Shown piece after piece: positions 35,016-43,663 of a stretch of 64,000 nt of DNA. The notes under the pieces are model-generated. The model was given only the letters and a program-made list of their open reading frames with translations. It was not told the DNA's origin and searched no databases. How positions within the stretch are numbered: the first letter of the stretch is position 1; each line of letters starts with the position of its first letter. A program made the position numbers and the translations under genes. This stretch comes from Chryseosolibacter sp049791675 (lineage in GTDB: Bacteria > Bacteroidota > Bacteroidia > Cytophagales > Cyclobacteriaceae), in assembly GCA_049791675.1 (NCBI GenBank), contig JBARAD010000105.1, forward strand, positions 54,473-118,472. The letters are read 5' to 3'.

Positions 35016-36620
35016 ATGCTTTGCGATAAAAGACTGTATCTCCTGTTGTTCCTGGCTGTCATGATCGCGGATGTTTTCGCGCAGAAACAAAACCGCGTTT
35101 CACAGAAAGCAGAACTGTGGAAAACCGAAGTGATGAAGGCTGTAGATGAAAAAGCGAAAACAGCGCAGGAAATGGTAGACATGGTCTTCAGCTTTTCTGA
35201 ACTCGGATTCCATGAAACGGAAACTTCCGGTTATCTCACCGGGATCCTGGAAAAGAACGGATTCACAATTGAACGGGGGATCAGTGGCATTCCCACTGCC
35301 TGGCTGGCGAAATGGGGCAATGGTAAACCGGTCATTGCGCTGGGCAGTGACATCGACTGCATTCCCAAAGCTTCACAGAAACCTGGCGTTGCGTATAAGG
35401 CGCCGATCGTTGAAGGCGCCCCCGGCCACGGAGAAGGTCACAACTCAGGTTTACCGCTGGTAATCCTCTCTGCCATTGAAGTGAAAAAGATCATGGAACG
35501 GGAAAATCTTTCCGGCACACTGGTGATCTGGCCGGGCGTTGCAGAAGAATTGCTTGCTGCGAAAGCCTGGTACGTACGCGATGGATATTTTAAAAATGCG
35601 GATGCATGCATTTTCACCCACGTCGGCAGCAACCTGAACGTAACCTGGGGTGACGCAGGAAATAATGGTCTTGTGTCCGTTGAGTTTACCTTCGAAGGGA
35701 GCTCAGCCCACTCGGCGGGTGCGCCCTGGCGTGGCAAGAGCGCCCTCGACGCGGTCGAGCTGATGAACGTCGCATGGAACTTCAAGAGAGAACATCAGAA
35801 ACCGACACACCGCTCGCATTATGTTATCACGGATGGGGGAGATCAGCCGAATGTGGTTCCTTCCAGCGCTTCTGTCTGGTATTTCCTCAGGGAAAGAACG
35901 TATGAAGATATCAAAACAATGTATGATGATGCCATCCGTTATGCAAACGCAGTTGCTGATATGACCGAAACAAAAGTATCGCACAGGCTATTGGGAACAG
36001 CATGGCCCGGACACTTTAACAAAGCCATCGCAGACGCGGTATATAAAAATATCAAGACAGTTGGGTTGCCGAAGTGGGACGACGATGATCAGGCATTGGC
36101 CAAAGCCGTTCAGAAACTTGTCAATGCACCGAACAAGAACGGGCTGGCCACAAAACTCGACACCCTGGCCGGTCCCGCAAAATTTTCATGGGGCGCGGGA
36201 AGCGATGACATCGCCGATATCGCCTGGAATATTCCAACCGTCGTCTTTCGATACCCTGCCAACATTCCGGGAACACCTGGCCACAACTGGGCGGATGCGA
36301 TCGCGATGGCAACACCCATTGCGCATAAGGGCGTCGTGGCTGGCGCAAAGGTTGTCTCTGCCACGTTAATCGATATGCTTACCAACCCGCGCATCATTGG
36401 AGACGCCTGGGATTACCACAATGAGGTGCAAACGAAAGAGATGAAATACATACCCTTCGTACAGCCTGATACAAAGCCTGCAACACATCTCAATACAGAG
36501 ATCATGGCGGAGTACAGACCGGAACTGAAAAAGTTCTATTACAATCCTGCGCAATACGACACGTATCTGGAACAGCTGGGGATCCGGTATCCGCAGCTGG
36601 AGGAGAACCAGGTGGAATGA
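35016..36620 (+). CDS. Secreted M20-family amidohydrolase (AbgB-like)
   Basis: About 534 residues; the ATG at 35016 is chosen because the frame's first codon (35010) is a TTG. A signal peptide ends at VFAQ. The core follows peptidase M20D (SELGFHETETSGYL; VIALGSDIDCIP; GHGEGHNSGLP; WPGVAEELLAAKAWYVRDG; AHSAGAPWRGKSALDAVELM). The usual cysteine metal ligand in HxCGH is glutamate here (HGEGH). It probably hydrolyses an amide such as an N-acyl amino acid or aminobenzoyl-glutamate-like compound outside the inner membrane. It is convergent with nagB across a 7-bp tandem array. Confidence 0.85.
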   Translation: MLCDKRLYLLLFLAVMIADVFAQKQNRVSQKAELWKTEVMKAVDEKAKTAQEMVDMVFSFSELGFHETETSGYLTGILEKNGFTIERGISGIPTAWLAKWGNGKPVIALGSDIDCIPKASQKPGVAYKAPIVEGAPGHGEGHNSGLPLVILSAIEVKKIMERENLSGTLVIWPGVAEELLAAKAWYVRDGYFKNADACIFTHVGSNLNVTWGDAGNNGLVSVEFTFEGSSAHSAGAPWRGKSALDAVELMNVAWNFKREHQKPTHRSHYVITDGGDQPNVVPSSASVWYFLRERTYEDIKTMYDDAIRYANAVADMTETKVSHRLLGTAWPGHFNKAIADAVYKNIKTVGLPKWDDDDQALAKAVQKLVNAPNKNGLATKLDTLAGPAKFSWGAGSDDIADIAWNIPTVVFRYPANIPGTPGHNWADAIAMATPIAHKGVVAGAKVVSATLIDMLTNPRIIGDAWDYHNEVQTKEMKYIPFVQPDTKPATHLNTEIMAEYRPELKKFYYNPAQYDTYLEQLGIRYPQLEENQVE

Positions 36621-36650
36621 TGGGCGGGGCCTGGTTGTCGGTTGTGGGGT

Positions 36651-36741
36651 TAGGAATTAGGCATTAGGAATTAGGAATTAGGAATTAGGCATTAGGAATT
36701 AGGCATTAGGCATTAGGAATTGGGAATTAGGAATTAGCGAT
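36651..36741. repeat. 7-bp tandem array (TAGGAAT/TAGGCAT)x13
   Basis: Thirteen contiguous 7-bp units, mostly TAGGAAT and TAGGCAT, the last few with single changes (TGGGAAT, TAGCGAT). It fills most of the 132-bp spacer between the convergent M20 gene and nagB. Confidence 0.93.
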
Positions 36742-36752
36742 TGGGGAAGAAA

Positions 36753-37517
36753 TCAATCCAGTAAGGAACTGCTGTCCTGATCGATAAACAGGATGGCGCT
36801 GGGGTGGGTTCTCAGAATCGTCGAAGGATACTGCTCATGGATGTTACTCTTCAGCGTATGGTACACAGCCTGGGCCTTTGTTTTTCCCGGGACCATGCAG
36901 AAAATGTGATCACCCTTCATGAGCGCAGGAATGGTTAACGTGAGGGCATGCTGGGGCACATCCTCGAGACGCCTGAAGCATCCATCATTTACCTGCTGTT
37001 GTCTGCATGCCAGATCAAGATCTACCACTTTCACCATGTGAGGATCATTGAACATGGCGGCATGCGGATCATTGAAGGCAATGTGCGTATTCTCACCGAT
37101 GCCCATAAAAACAACATCCACCGGATAACGGATCAAAAGCTCAGCATACCGGCGGCACTCCGCGTCGGGATCGATCGCATCACCCTGCAAAAAATGAACC
37201 TCCCGCAAAGGGACCAGATCGAAAAAATGTTTCTTCAGGTAATTGCCGAAGCGCTGGGGGGCTACTTCAGGCAAGCCGATATATTCATCCATGTGAAAAG
37301 CGCGGACGCGGCTCCAGTCGATTCCTTTTTCCTTTGCCAGCGCAGCCAGGAATTCATTTTGTGAAGGCGCGGCGGCAAAAACAATATTGAGAAACTCTCT
37401 GTCGGCCAATAATTTCCTGAGCCTGGCTGCGGCGAGTGCCGTCGCATCTGCGCCAAGCTGGGGACGGTTTTCGGATATCCTTACCGTTAAGATATCTGCC
37501 TGAATTTGTTTTAACAT
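36753..37517 (-). CDS. nagB: Glucosamine-6-phosphate deaminase
   Basis: 254 residues. Family motifs are clear: FHMDEYIGLP (near residue 76), GIGENTHIAFNDP (near residue 137) and the closing loop TLTIPALMKGDHIFCMVPG. Where E. coli NagB has NDGHIAFNE, this protein has ENTHIAFND, a form common in Bacteroidota and other shorter NagB-like proteins. It should convert glucosamine-6-phosphate to fructose-6-phosphate and ammonia. It follows nagA by 38 bp, so the three genes MFS carrier, nagA and nagB probably form one unit. Confidence 0.9.
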   Translation of the reverse strand: MLKQIQADILTVRISENRPQLGADATALAAARLRKLLADREFLNIVFAAAPSQNEFLAALAKEKGIDWSRVRAFHMDEYIGLPEVAPQRFGNYLKKHFFDLVPLREVHFLQGDAIDPDAECRRYAELLIRYPVDVVFMGIGENTHIAFNDPHAAMFNDPHMVKVVDLDLACRQQQVNDGCFRRLEDVPQHALTLTIPALMKGDHIFCMVPGKTKAQAVYHTLKSNIHEQYPSTILRTHPSAILFIDQDSSSLLD

Positions 37518-37555
37518 AGTATTGGATGGCCAATTGTCTGAGAATCGAAAAAATT

Positions 37556-38779
37556 TTATCCCGCCTGGGCTTTCGCGCCCATTCCCGCATGGGCGGAGGT
37601 GTGCACTACCCTCCCTTTGATAAGGGTCGTTTCGATATTTATTTTTTCATCGAAGATCACGATGTCAGCATCTTTGCCCTTCGCCAGTGATCCTTTGCGG
37701 CCTGAAACCCCTGCGATGCGGGCAGGTGTGCTGGTCATCATACGAACAGCATCGATCAATGGCACATCCGCCAGTGAGATCATGTTCCGCACCAGCCTGT
37801 CCGCGGTCGCAACGCTTCCGGCAAACGCAGTGCGGTCGGGCAACTTGGCCACATCATCTTCCACGATCACGTGCAGCCCGGTCTTCAGATTTCCCAAAAT
37901 GCTTTTTCCGGGAGGCATGCCTGCTGCCCGCATGGAATCGGTAATGAGCGCCGTTCTTTCAGCGCCTTTGATCTTGTATACAAGCTTCAACAACGGCGCC
38001 GGAAGATGAACACCGTCAGCAATGATTTCAACATCCATTTCGTCGATCAGAAACGCGCTCTCGATCACTCCTGCAAACCGGAAAGCATTTCTTCGCGTCA
38101 CGCCAGACATGCCCGAATACAAATGCGTGGCCAGTGTATAGCCGTTATCGAACGCTTCGATGACCTCTTCATATACGGCATCGGTATGCGCTACCGCAGC
38201 GAGGATCCCGTGTTCGCACAGATATTGTCCGAAAGCAATGGCCCCCTTCAACTCCGGTGCCGCACTCCAGCGTCTGATGGACGAGGACTTCGCGATCACT
38301 TCCTTATATTCCTCGGGGTCTGGATCACGGATATAACGGGGGTCCTGTGCGCCGCGCTGGTTCATAGCGAAGTAAGGCCCCTCGAGGTGCATGCCGAGAA
38401 ACTGGGATCCGTTCTTATTCTTTTTGTTTGCGTCTTCGTAGATGGAAAGCGTTTCCAGCAATCCCTCCTTTTCACTTGTTAACGTGGTCGGAAGCATCGC
38501 GGTGGTGCCATACTTCACATGCGTTTCGGCAATTTTCAGGAAAGCGGTTTCATTGCCATCCATAAAATCATGTCCGCCACCGCCGTGGACGTGGATGTCG
38601 ATAAATCCGGGGGCTACATATTTCCCTCCCGCATCGATCTCCACCGCATCGGTCGCAACGATGTTTCCTTCGCTTACAGCAGCAATGGTATCTCCTGAAA
38701 TAAGAACACTGCCCTGCGGAATGATCCGGTAAGGGGTGATGATTTTGCCATTGAAGATTTTTATTTTTTGAGGGTACAT
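37556..38779 (-). CDS. nagA: N-acetylglucosamine-6-phosphate deacetylase
   Basis: 407 residues, amidohydrolase fold. The metal site is IDIHVHGGGGHDFMDGNET (near residue 62), then HLEGPYFA (Glu, near residue 131), VAHTDAVYEE (His) and THLYSGMSG (His). The catalytic aspartate is in LITDSMRAAGMPPG, near residue 275. It removes acetate from GlcNAc-6-phosphate in the cytoplasm to give the NagB substrate. It lies 34 bp after the sugar MFS gene and 38 bp before nagB. Confidence 0.94.
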   Translation of the reverse strand: MYPQKIKIFNGKIITPYRIIPQGSVLISGDTIAAVSEGNIVATDAVEIDAGGKYVAPGFIDIHVHGGGGHDFMDGNETAFLKIAETHVKYGTTAMLPTTLTSEKEGLLETLSIYEDANKKNKNGSQFLGMHLEGPYFAMNQRGAQDPRYIRDPDPEEYKEVIAKSSSIRRWSAAPELKGAIAFGQYLCEHGILAAVAHTDAVYEEVIEAFDNGYTLATHLYSGMSGVTRRNAFRFAGVIESAFLIDEMDVEIIADGVHLPAPLLKLVYKIKGAERTALITDSMRAAGMPPGKSILGNLKTGLHVIVEDDVAKLPDRTAFAGSVATADRLVRNMISLADVPLIDAVRMMTSTPARIAGVSGRKGSLAKGKDADIVIFDEKINIETTLIKGRVVHTSAHAGMGAKAQAG

Positions 38780-38813
38780 ACCAAGTTTCAGTTACAACAC
38801 TACATTGAATGCA

Positions 38814-40166
38814 TTACAGTGACCACCTTCTGATGCGGTGGCCATAAGCTGCATAATAGATCAGGTAAAGATAACATGGAAACAGGACCCAATAAGCAGT
38901 ACGCACATCGTAGACGTCGGCGAAATGGCCATAAAACAACGGCATAATGGCGTTGCCACACAATCCCATGATCATGACGGACGCACCCAGCTTGGTAAAT
39001 TTACCCAGGCCGTCCAGCGCCAAAGGCCAGATCCCTGCCCACACGAGCGAGTTGGCCAGCCCCAATAGTACAACGAACCAGATTGAAATGTCTGCCTGAT
39101 GGCCCAGGAAAGTCACGTCACCCCGGGTGAAGATAATTCCCAGCGTAAACAGGGCTCCGAGAACCGTACAGATGCGCAGGACATTCACCTGGCTGATGAA
39201 TCTCGGTATACAAACAATGCCCAGTATATAGCCGCAAATGGTGGCGAATAAAGTGTAGGAAGGGAAAACTTTCGCCTCCATCAACTGAATATTCATTGAG
39301 TTCGCATATCCGATAATGGTGTCAATGGCAATCACCTGTGTTCCGACGTGAATAAAGATCGCCAACGCACCAAGTATCAGGTGAGGAAATTGAAAGATAC
39401 TCGTCTTTCCAACATTGGCGGAAGCCACCTCCGGACTTTCCTGCTCCGTGTTGATTTCCGGAAGCGGTGAAAAACGCACAAACAATCCCAATCCAAAAAG
39501 CACGGTGCCGACACACGCATAGGGAACGATCACCCGTTTGATAAGTTCGTCAAGCGCTGCTTCTTTCTCTGCTTCCCCCATCGTCGACAGCTGACTGAAC
39601 ATTTCACTGTCGGAAGCCTTCAAAATGACCGCTGCAAATAAGATCGGCGCCAGGATGCCTGCTCCTTTATTGCAGATACCCATGATGCTGATGCGTTGCG
39701 CAGCCCTTTCCTTCGGACCCAGCACGGTAATGTAAGGGTTGGCAGCAGTTTGCAAAACCGCCAGTCCTGCACCCAGTGTGAAAAGACCCAATAAAAAGAT
39801 CTCGTACATTCTCACGTATGCCGCGGGCACAAACAAAAATGCGCCGACTGCCATAATCCAGAATCCATACATCATTCCCTTCTTGAATCCGACGCGCTTC
39901 AGCATAAAGGCGGAAGGCACCGACATCACGAAGTAGGAAATGTAAAAAGCAAAAGCAACCAGGTAGGCCTGGAAGTTTGTAAGTACGAAAGCAATCTTGA
40001 AGTACGGGATCAGAATGGCATTGATCCAGGATACAAATCCGAAAATAAAGAACAGCAGTGCGATTATGAGTATCGAGATAATGGTCTTGCGCCTGCTCAA
40101 AGATCCAACCTCTACCGATTCAATTTCCTTTCTCTTGTCTTTTGCACCTATGGCTGTAGTACTCAT
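38814..40166 (-). CDS. FucP-family sugar MFS transporter (NagP-like)
   Basis: 450 residues with 12 membrane segments and a short cytoplasmic N-terminus. The pattern FFIFGFVSWINAILIPYFKIAF, AFYISYFVMSVPSAFMLKRVGFKKGM, and LQTAANPYITVLGP matches sugar:proton symporters of the FucP type, including GlcNAc carriers. It heads the nagA-nagB run, so N-acetylglucosamine or a related sugar is the likely cargo. The preceding spacer holds a terminator for the Gfo/Idh gene upstream. Confidence 0.9.
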   Translation of the reverse strand: MSTTAIGAKDKRKEIESVEVGSLSRRKTIISILIIALLFFIFGFVSWINAILIPYFKIAFVLTNFQAYLVAFAFYISYFVMSVPSAFMLKRVGFKKGMMYGFWIMAVGAFLFVPAAYVRMYEIFLLGLFTLGAGLAVLQTAANPYITVLGPKERAAQRISIMGICNKGAGILAPILFAAVILKASDSEMFSQLSTMGEAEKEAALDELIKRVIVPYACVGTVLFGLGLFVRFSPLPEINTEQESPEVASANVGKTSIFQFPHLILGALAIFIHVGTQVIAIDTIIGYANSMNIQLMEAKVFPSYTLFATICGYILGIVCIPRFISQVNVLRICTVLGALFTLGIIFTRGDVTFLGHQADISIWFVVLLGLANSLVWAGIWPLALDGLGKFTKLGASVMIMGLCGNAIMPLFYGHFADVYDVRTAYWVLFPCYLYLIYYAAYGHRIRRWSL

Positions 40167-40206
40167 AATCAGGACTTCTTTGACTGTTGATATTAAATAA
40201 AAACTG

Positions 40207-40246
40207 AAGGGCTGCCGCCCCGGCTTCTCACCGGGGGGCTCCCGTT
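40207..40246 (-). terminator. Terminator-like hairpin after a Gfo/Idh gene
   Basis: A GC stem CCCCGG/CCGGGG (40218-40223 with 40231-40236) extends outward with bulges. On the minus strand it is followed by CAGTTTTTATTT. It lies 14-50 bp past the stop of the Gfo/Idh gene at 40260 and before the sugar MFS gene. Confidence 0.55.
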
Positions 40247-40259
40247 CCAGTGAAACTAA

Positions 40260-41603
40260 TTATACTTTTGGTTCCCAGCCTTTGGCATATTCGCGGCTCC
40301 AGTATTTCATGGCATCGCGGTTACCGAGGATATGACCATTTTTCGGATCGATATTCAGTGTGCTGCCTGAACGCTGGGCAATGTTACCCAACTGCACAAG
40401 CAATGTGCTCTTGTGTCCGCCGAGGATATCTGCGGCCTGCGCCGTTCCTTTCCGGATACCGTCGAAGAAGTTCTGAATATGAAAACCATCCAGCTGCTGT
40501 GACGGGTTGACTGCATTGCGCGCATCCACCGTAACGTCGTTTGCGACTTCCTTCACCAGCTTGTTTTTAAGATCATATATCTTGTAGGAATTTCCGCCAT
40601 CGATATAGAGCGCACCTTTGTCGCCGTAGAAGATCACGCCCACGCTGCTCCCTTCGATCCGAAGACCGTTGCAGCTGCGTCCCTCCCAGGTGATGGAAGT
40701 TTTGTTGTCGAAGTCCATGGTGATCACTTGCGTATCGGGCGTTTCCCAGTCATCCTGGAAATGGTAACGGCCTCCGGCGGAGGTAACACGCACGGGGTAG
40801 TCAACATTTAGTCCCCAGCGTGCCAGGTCGACCATATGCGTACCGTTGTTCAGGGCCTCACCTGTTCCCCAGTTCCAGAACCAGTGCCAGTTGTAATGGA
40901 TCACGTTGTCTTTATAGGGCATGCGGGGTGCTGGTCCCTGCCATAATTCGTAATCCAGCCAGGACGGCACGGCCGCAGTCTTGCCTGTTCCGATCGATTC
41001 GCGGTTATTGGTGTACCATGTTTTGGCGAAATAGGGCCGGCCGATCGCGCCATCGTGAACTTCTTTGATGCCAGCGGCTACGTTGGGCCATGACCTCCGC
41101 TGATTTCCCATCTGGATCACGCGGTTATATTTTTTTGCAGCTGCAACGACGAGTTCCCCTTCGTTCGGATTGTGGCTGCAGGGTTTTTCAAGATACACGT
41201 GCTTGCCCGCCTTACAGGCAATGATGGCTGCAGGCGCATGCCAGTGGTCGGGCGCTGTAACGATGAGCGCATCGAGGTCTTTGTCGTCAAGCGCTTTCCT
41301 GAAGTCCGGCGCTGCCTTCGGGCGTTTGTTCTGGATTCCTTCAATGGCGGAAATACATTTGTCCGCAGCCCTTGAATCCACATCACAGACATACATCACT
41401 TCACAACCTTCCTGGCGTGCGAAATTTCCCGACACGGCCAATCCGCGGGCATTCACGCCCATAGCGGCCACGTTAATACGGTCGTTCGCCCCGAGGATGT
41501 TGCCATAACTTTTCGCGCTGAAGCCCGGAAGGATCCCGCCGAATGAAACGGCGGCGGCTCCCAGGGCCGCATTCTTTATAAAGTCTCTTCTTTTCGTATT
41601 CAT
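40260..41603 (-). CDS. Tat-exported Gfo/Idh/MocA oxidoreductase
   Basis: 447 residues with a twin-arginine signal (KRRDFIKNAALGAAAVSFGG). The Rossmann part has INVAAMGVNARGLAV and YVCDVDSRAADK, and the EKP motif is in VYLEKPCSHN. The C-terminal domain has FWNWGTGEALNNGTHMVDLARWGL, with the histidine that is typical of the catalytic site. Periplasmic location implies a tightly bound cofactor exported with the folded protein, as in related glycosidase-like or glucose-fructose oxidoreductase proteins. It is followed by a terminator and preceded by a second Gfo/Idh gene 42 bp upstream. Confidence 0.93.
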   Translation of the reverse strand: MNTKRRDFIKNAALGAAAVSFGGILPGFSAKSYGNILGANDRINVAAMGVNARGLAVSGNFARQEGCEVMYVCDVDSRAADKCISAIEGIQNKRPKAAPDFRKALDDKDLDALIVTAPDHWHAPAAIIACKAGKHVYLEKPCSHNPNEGELVVAAAKKYNRVIQMGNQRRSWPNVAAGIKEVHDGAIGRPYFAKTWYTNNRESIGTGKTAAVPSWLDYELWQGPAPRMPYKDNVIHYNWHWFWNWGTGEALNNGTHMVDLARWGLNVDYPVRVTSAGGRYHFQDDWETPDTQVITMDFDNKTSITWEGRSCNGLRIEGSSVGVIFYGDKGALYIDGGNSYKIYDLKNKLVKEVANDVTVDARNAVNPSQQLDGFHIQNFFDGIRKGTAQAADILGGHKSTLLVQLGNIAQRSGSTLNIDPKNGHILGNRDAMKYWSREYAKGWEPKV

Positions 41604-41645
41604 ATCTGATAGTATTGGGTAAAAAGATGTGTTTAGATCATGTCT

Positions 41646-42683
41646 CTATTTCTGCGAAGCTTTTGCCTTTTCCATTACACTTTCGAGTGTGACGATCTTT
41701 CCTCCCTGACGCTTGCTTTCATCAGCAGCTTCCATAAAAGCAAATATCTCCAGTGTTTCTTCCGCGGACACCGGCGGCTGACCCGATTCAAAGAACTTCA
41801 CTACCTCTATGAGCAAAGGATTATATCCACCCGCGCCGTCGAGAGGCTCAATGGACTTATCGCCGTAGACGCTTCCGCCATATCCCGATTTCTGGTAACG
41901 GATTCCGCGTAGAGTACCGATCCGGTTATCTTCCCACAATCCGACAACGACATCGGCGTCCTCGGTATGGGTGCGGGATACACTTTTGCAACCCAGGCCC
42001 ATCGTCGTGAAAAGGATCTCTACGCCATGGATACCATACCATGAAAAATCCATGTGCGTTTTCTCCAGGTGCGCAGGACTGAAAACGTCCGCACCCAGGA
42101 CTTTTCCCGCCTTACCTTCGGCAATCGCCTTGACGGTGGGAGCATAACGAAGGGAGGAAGCGGAGAATACAGGGACATTATGTTTCTTCGCTTCATTGAA
42201 TATCGCAATGGCATCTGACAGCGAAGCTGCGATCGGCTTATCAATGAACACGCGCTTGCCTGATTTGAAGACCGGAATGGCCTGCTCAAGATGCAGACGA
42301 CCATCATTGGTTTCAAGCAACACCACATCGACCTTTTTCAGCAGGTCTTTGATTGAGTCTACAATCTCGACACCAAACTTTTTTACTTCTTCAATATAAC
42401 CCGGAATTCGTTTCACACTTGATTCGATGTCGTTGCTTCCCTTCGGATAGGCAGCGACTACTTTATAACCTCCATATTCAGGCCCGGGGTTTTCTGCATT
42501 GAATGTTTTCGTGAAGGCGACGCTGTGGGAAGTGTCCAGGCCGATGATACCGACTCTTTTACCCTTCTGAACCACAGGCTGCCCTTTCGCAAACAGCGAG
42601 GTGCCTGTTAGACTCAGGCCAAGACCCATGCCTGCGGCGGCAGTCGATTTAATAAAATTGCGTCGGTCAAATGTTTTTTCCAT
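41646..42683 (-). CDS. Second Tat-exported Gfo/Idh/MocA oxidoreductase
   Basis: About 345 residues. The ATG at 42683 gives a twin-arginine signal (FDRRNFIKSTAAAGMG); the upstream frame adds 13 unlikely residues. The Rossmann part has RVGIIGLDTSHSVAF, and the usual EKP is DKP here (VFIDKPIAAS). It is not a close copy of its neighbour, which is 447 residues. Both may act in the periplasm on one oxidised sugar. A LacI-type palindrome lies about 150 bp upstream, so this gene probably heads a regulated transcript that includes the 40260 gene. Confidence 0.9.
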   Translation of the reverse strand: MEKTFDRRNFIKSTAAAGMGLGLSLTGTSLFAKGQPVVQKGKRVGIIGLDTSHSVAFTKTFNAENPGPEYGGYKVVAAYPKGSNDIESSVKRIPGYIEEVKKFGVEIVDSIKDLLKKVDVVLLETNDGRLHLEQAIPVFKSGKRVFIDKPIAASLSDAIAIFNEAKKHNVPVFSASSLRYAPTVKAIAEGKAGKVLGADVFSPAHLEKTHMDFSWYGIHGVEILFTTMGLGCKSVSRTHTEDADVVVGLWEDNRIGTLRGIRYQKSGYGGSVYGDKSIEPLDGAGGYNPLLIEVVKFFESGQPPVSAEETLEIFAFMEAADESKRQGGKIVTLESVMEKAKASQK

Positions 42684-42831
42684 GGAATGATTGTTAAGGA
42701 TTTGATGGCGTGGCCTGACCACAAAGACACCAGGTCACAAATTGTTTTGGTTTTATGTTGGCAATTAAACTGCGTGTCACACGGTACCTCTCCGCCGAAA
42801 GATTAAATATCTAAAATATTCGGTAAAGTTG

Positions 42832-42849
42832 TTCGTGTACGTACCCGAA
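42832..42849. promoter_or_regulatory. LacI-type operator palindrome, site 1
   Basis: TTCGTGTACGTACCCGAA, an 18-bp palindrome with one mismatched pair and a central CG as in LacI/GalR-family operators. It lies about 150 bp upstream of the Tat-Gfo/Idh gene at 42683. The same sequence with small changes occurs at 48812, 59520 and 63624. Confidence 0.7.
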
Positions 42850-42964
42850 AAGTGAAAAAAAGCGCCTGCATTTTTTATCCGTCCGGGAACATGACGACGC
42901 GTGATGGGCGGTTCGCTCCGTGCTACACGCTGATTTACCATTGGCAGAACGGACGCACCACACA

Positions 42965-43615
42965 TCACAAAAAATGGATCTTCCCAAAAAATTCGGGAAG
43001 GTGGAAGTCCGGCTCAGGAGCTTTCACTTCATTCCACGCAATAAAATGCGGTTCAGGCAGATCGTCCCCGCATTTGTAAAAGTTCGCCCCGCCTTTCAGT
43101 CCCTTGAAGGACGCGATATCGCTGTAGCAAAACGCCTGCAGGGGAATGGCTACCGTCAGATTCCAGGCGATCAGACCCGCGTTGCAGTGACCTCCCGTGT
43201 TGATGACGGATTGCCGGGTGATCTGATCGATGATCGCATCGGCCAGGTCGTCGCGTTCTTTCCTGTTCTTGCTGCCAAATCCAGCCTTGCACGTTCCGAT
43301 GCAGTTGAATTCGAAGTTGTAATAATGTCCGCCATTATCCACCGCGATGAAAAACTCAACACAACTATCTTTGCTGACCGGTTCATTATTCTGGCGATAG
43401 AGGGCCTGAATAAATTTTTCCACCACACTGAACTTGATAAAGATACAGTCACCGCTGTGGGCCATGGTAAACTCTACCTTGGGCTTATAGTCATACGCCG
43501 GCCAGGATTGCGTGTCGATATCGACACGATCAAGTGTGTCCAGAAATTTCGAAACTTCCCCAAGGTTGGCATTCTTACTGAATGCTTCCGCGAAGGGAAT
43601 TTCAATCTGTTTCAT
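42965..43615 (-). CDS. CBM9-like carbohydrate-binding protein
   Basis: 216 residues with no signal peptide. The fold looks like the CBM9/DOMON beta-sandwich: an early WPAYDYKPKVEFTMAHSGDCIFIKF, VSKDSCVEFFIAVDNGGHYYNFEFNCIGTC, and VAIPLQAFCYSD. Proteins of this type stand alone in Bacteroidota glycan loci and bind reducing ends of sugars when exported; the lack of a leader here leaves its place open. It lies about 50 bp downstream of the DHDPS-family gene on the same strand. Confidence 0.75.
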   Translation of the reverse strand: MKQIEIPFAEAFSKNANLGEVSKFLDTLDRVDIDTQSWPAYDYKPKVEFTMAHSGDCIFIKFSVVEKFIQALYRQNNEPVSKDSCVEFFIAVDNGGHYYNFEFNCIGTCKAGFGSKNRKERDDLADAIIDQITRQSVINTGGHCNAGLIAWNLTVAIPLQAFCYSDIASFKGLKGGANFYKCGDDLPEPHFIAWNEVKAPEPDFHLPEFFGKIHFL

Positions 43616-43663
43616 TACGTCGCTTTTCCGGACAGCCGTGTGTGAGGGTCAATATCTTCTTCA

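Noticed and set aside
35568..35580. GGTACGTACG inside the M20 gene, like the operator core
   Set aside because: It lies within coding sequence, lacks the outer TTC/GAA arms, and encodes conserved residues.
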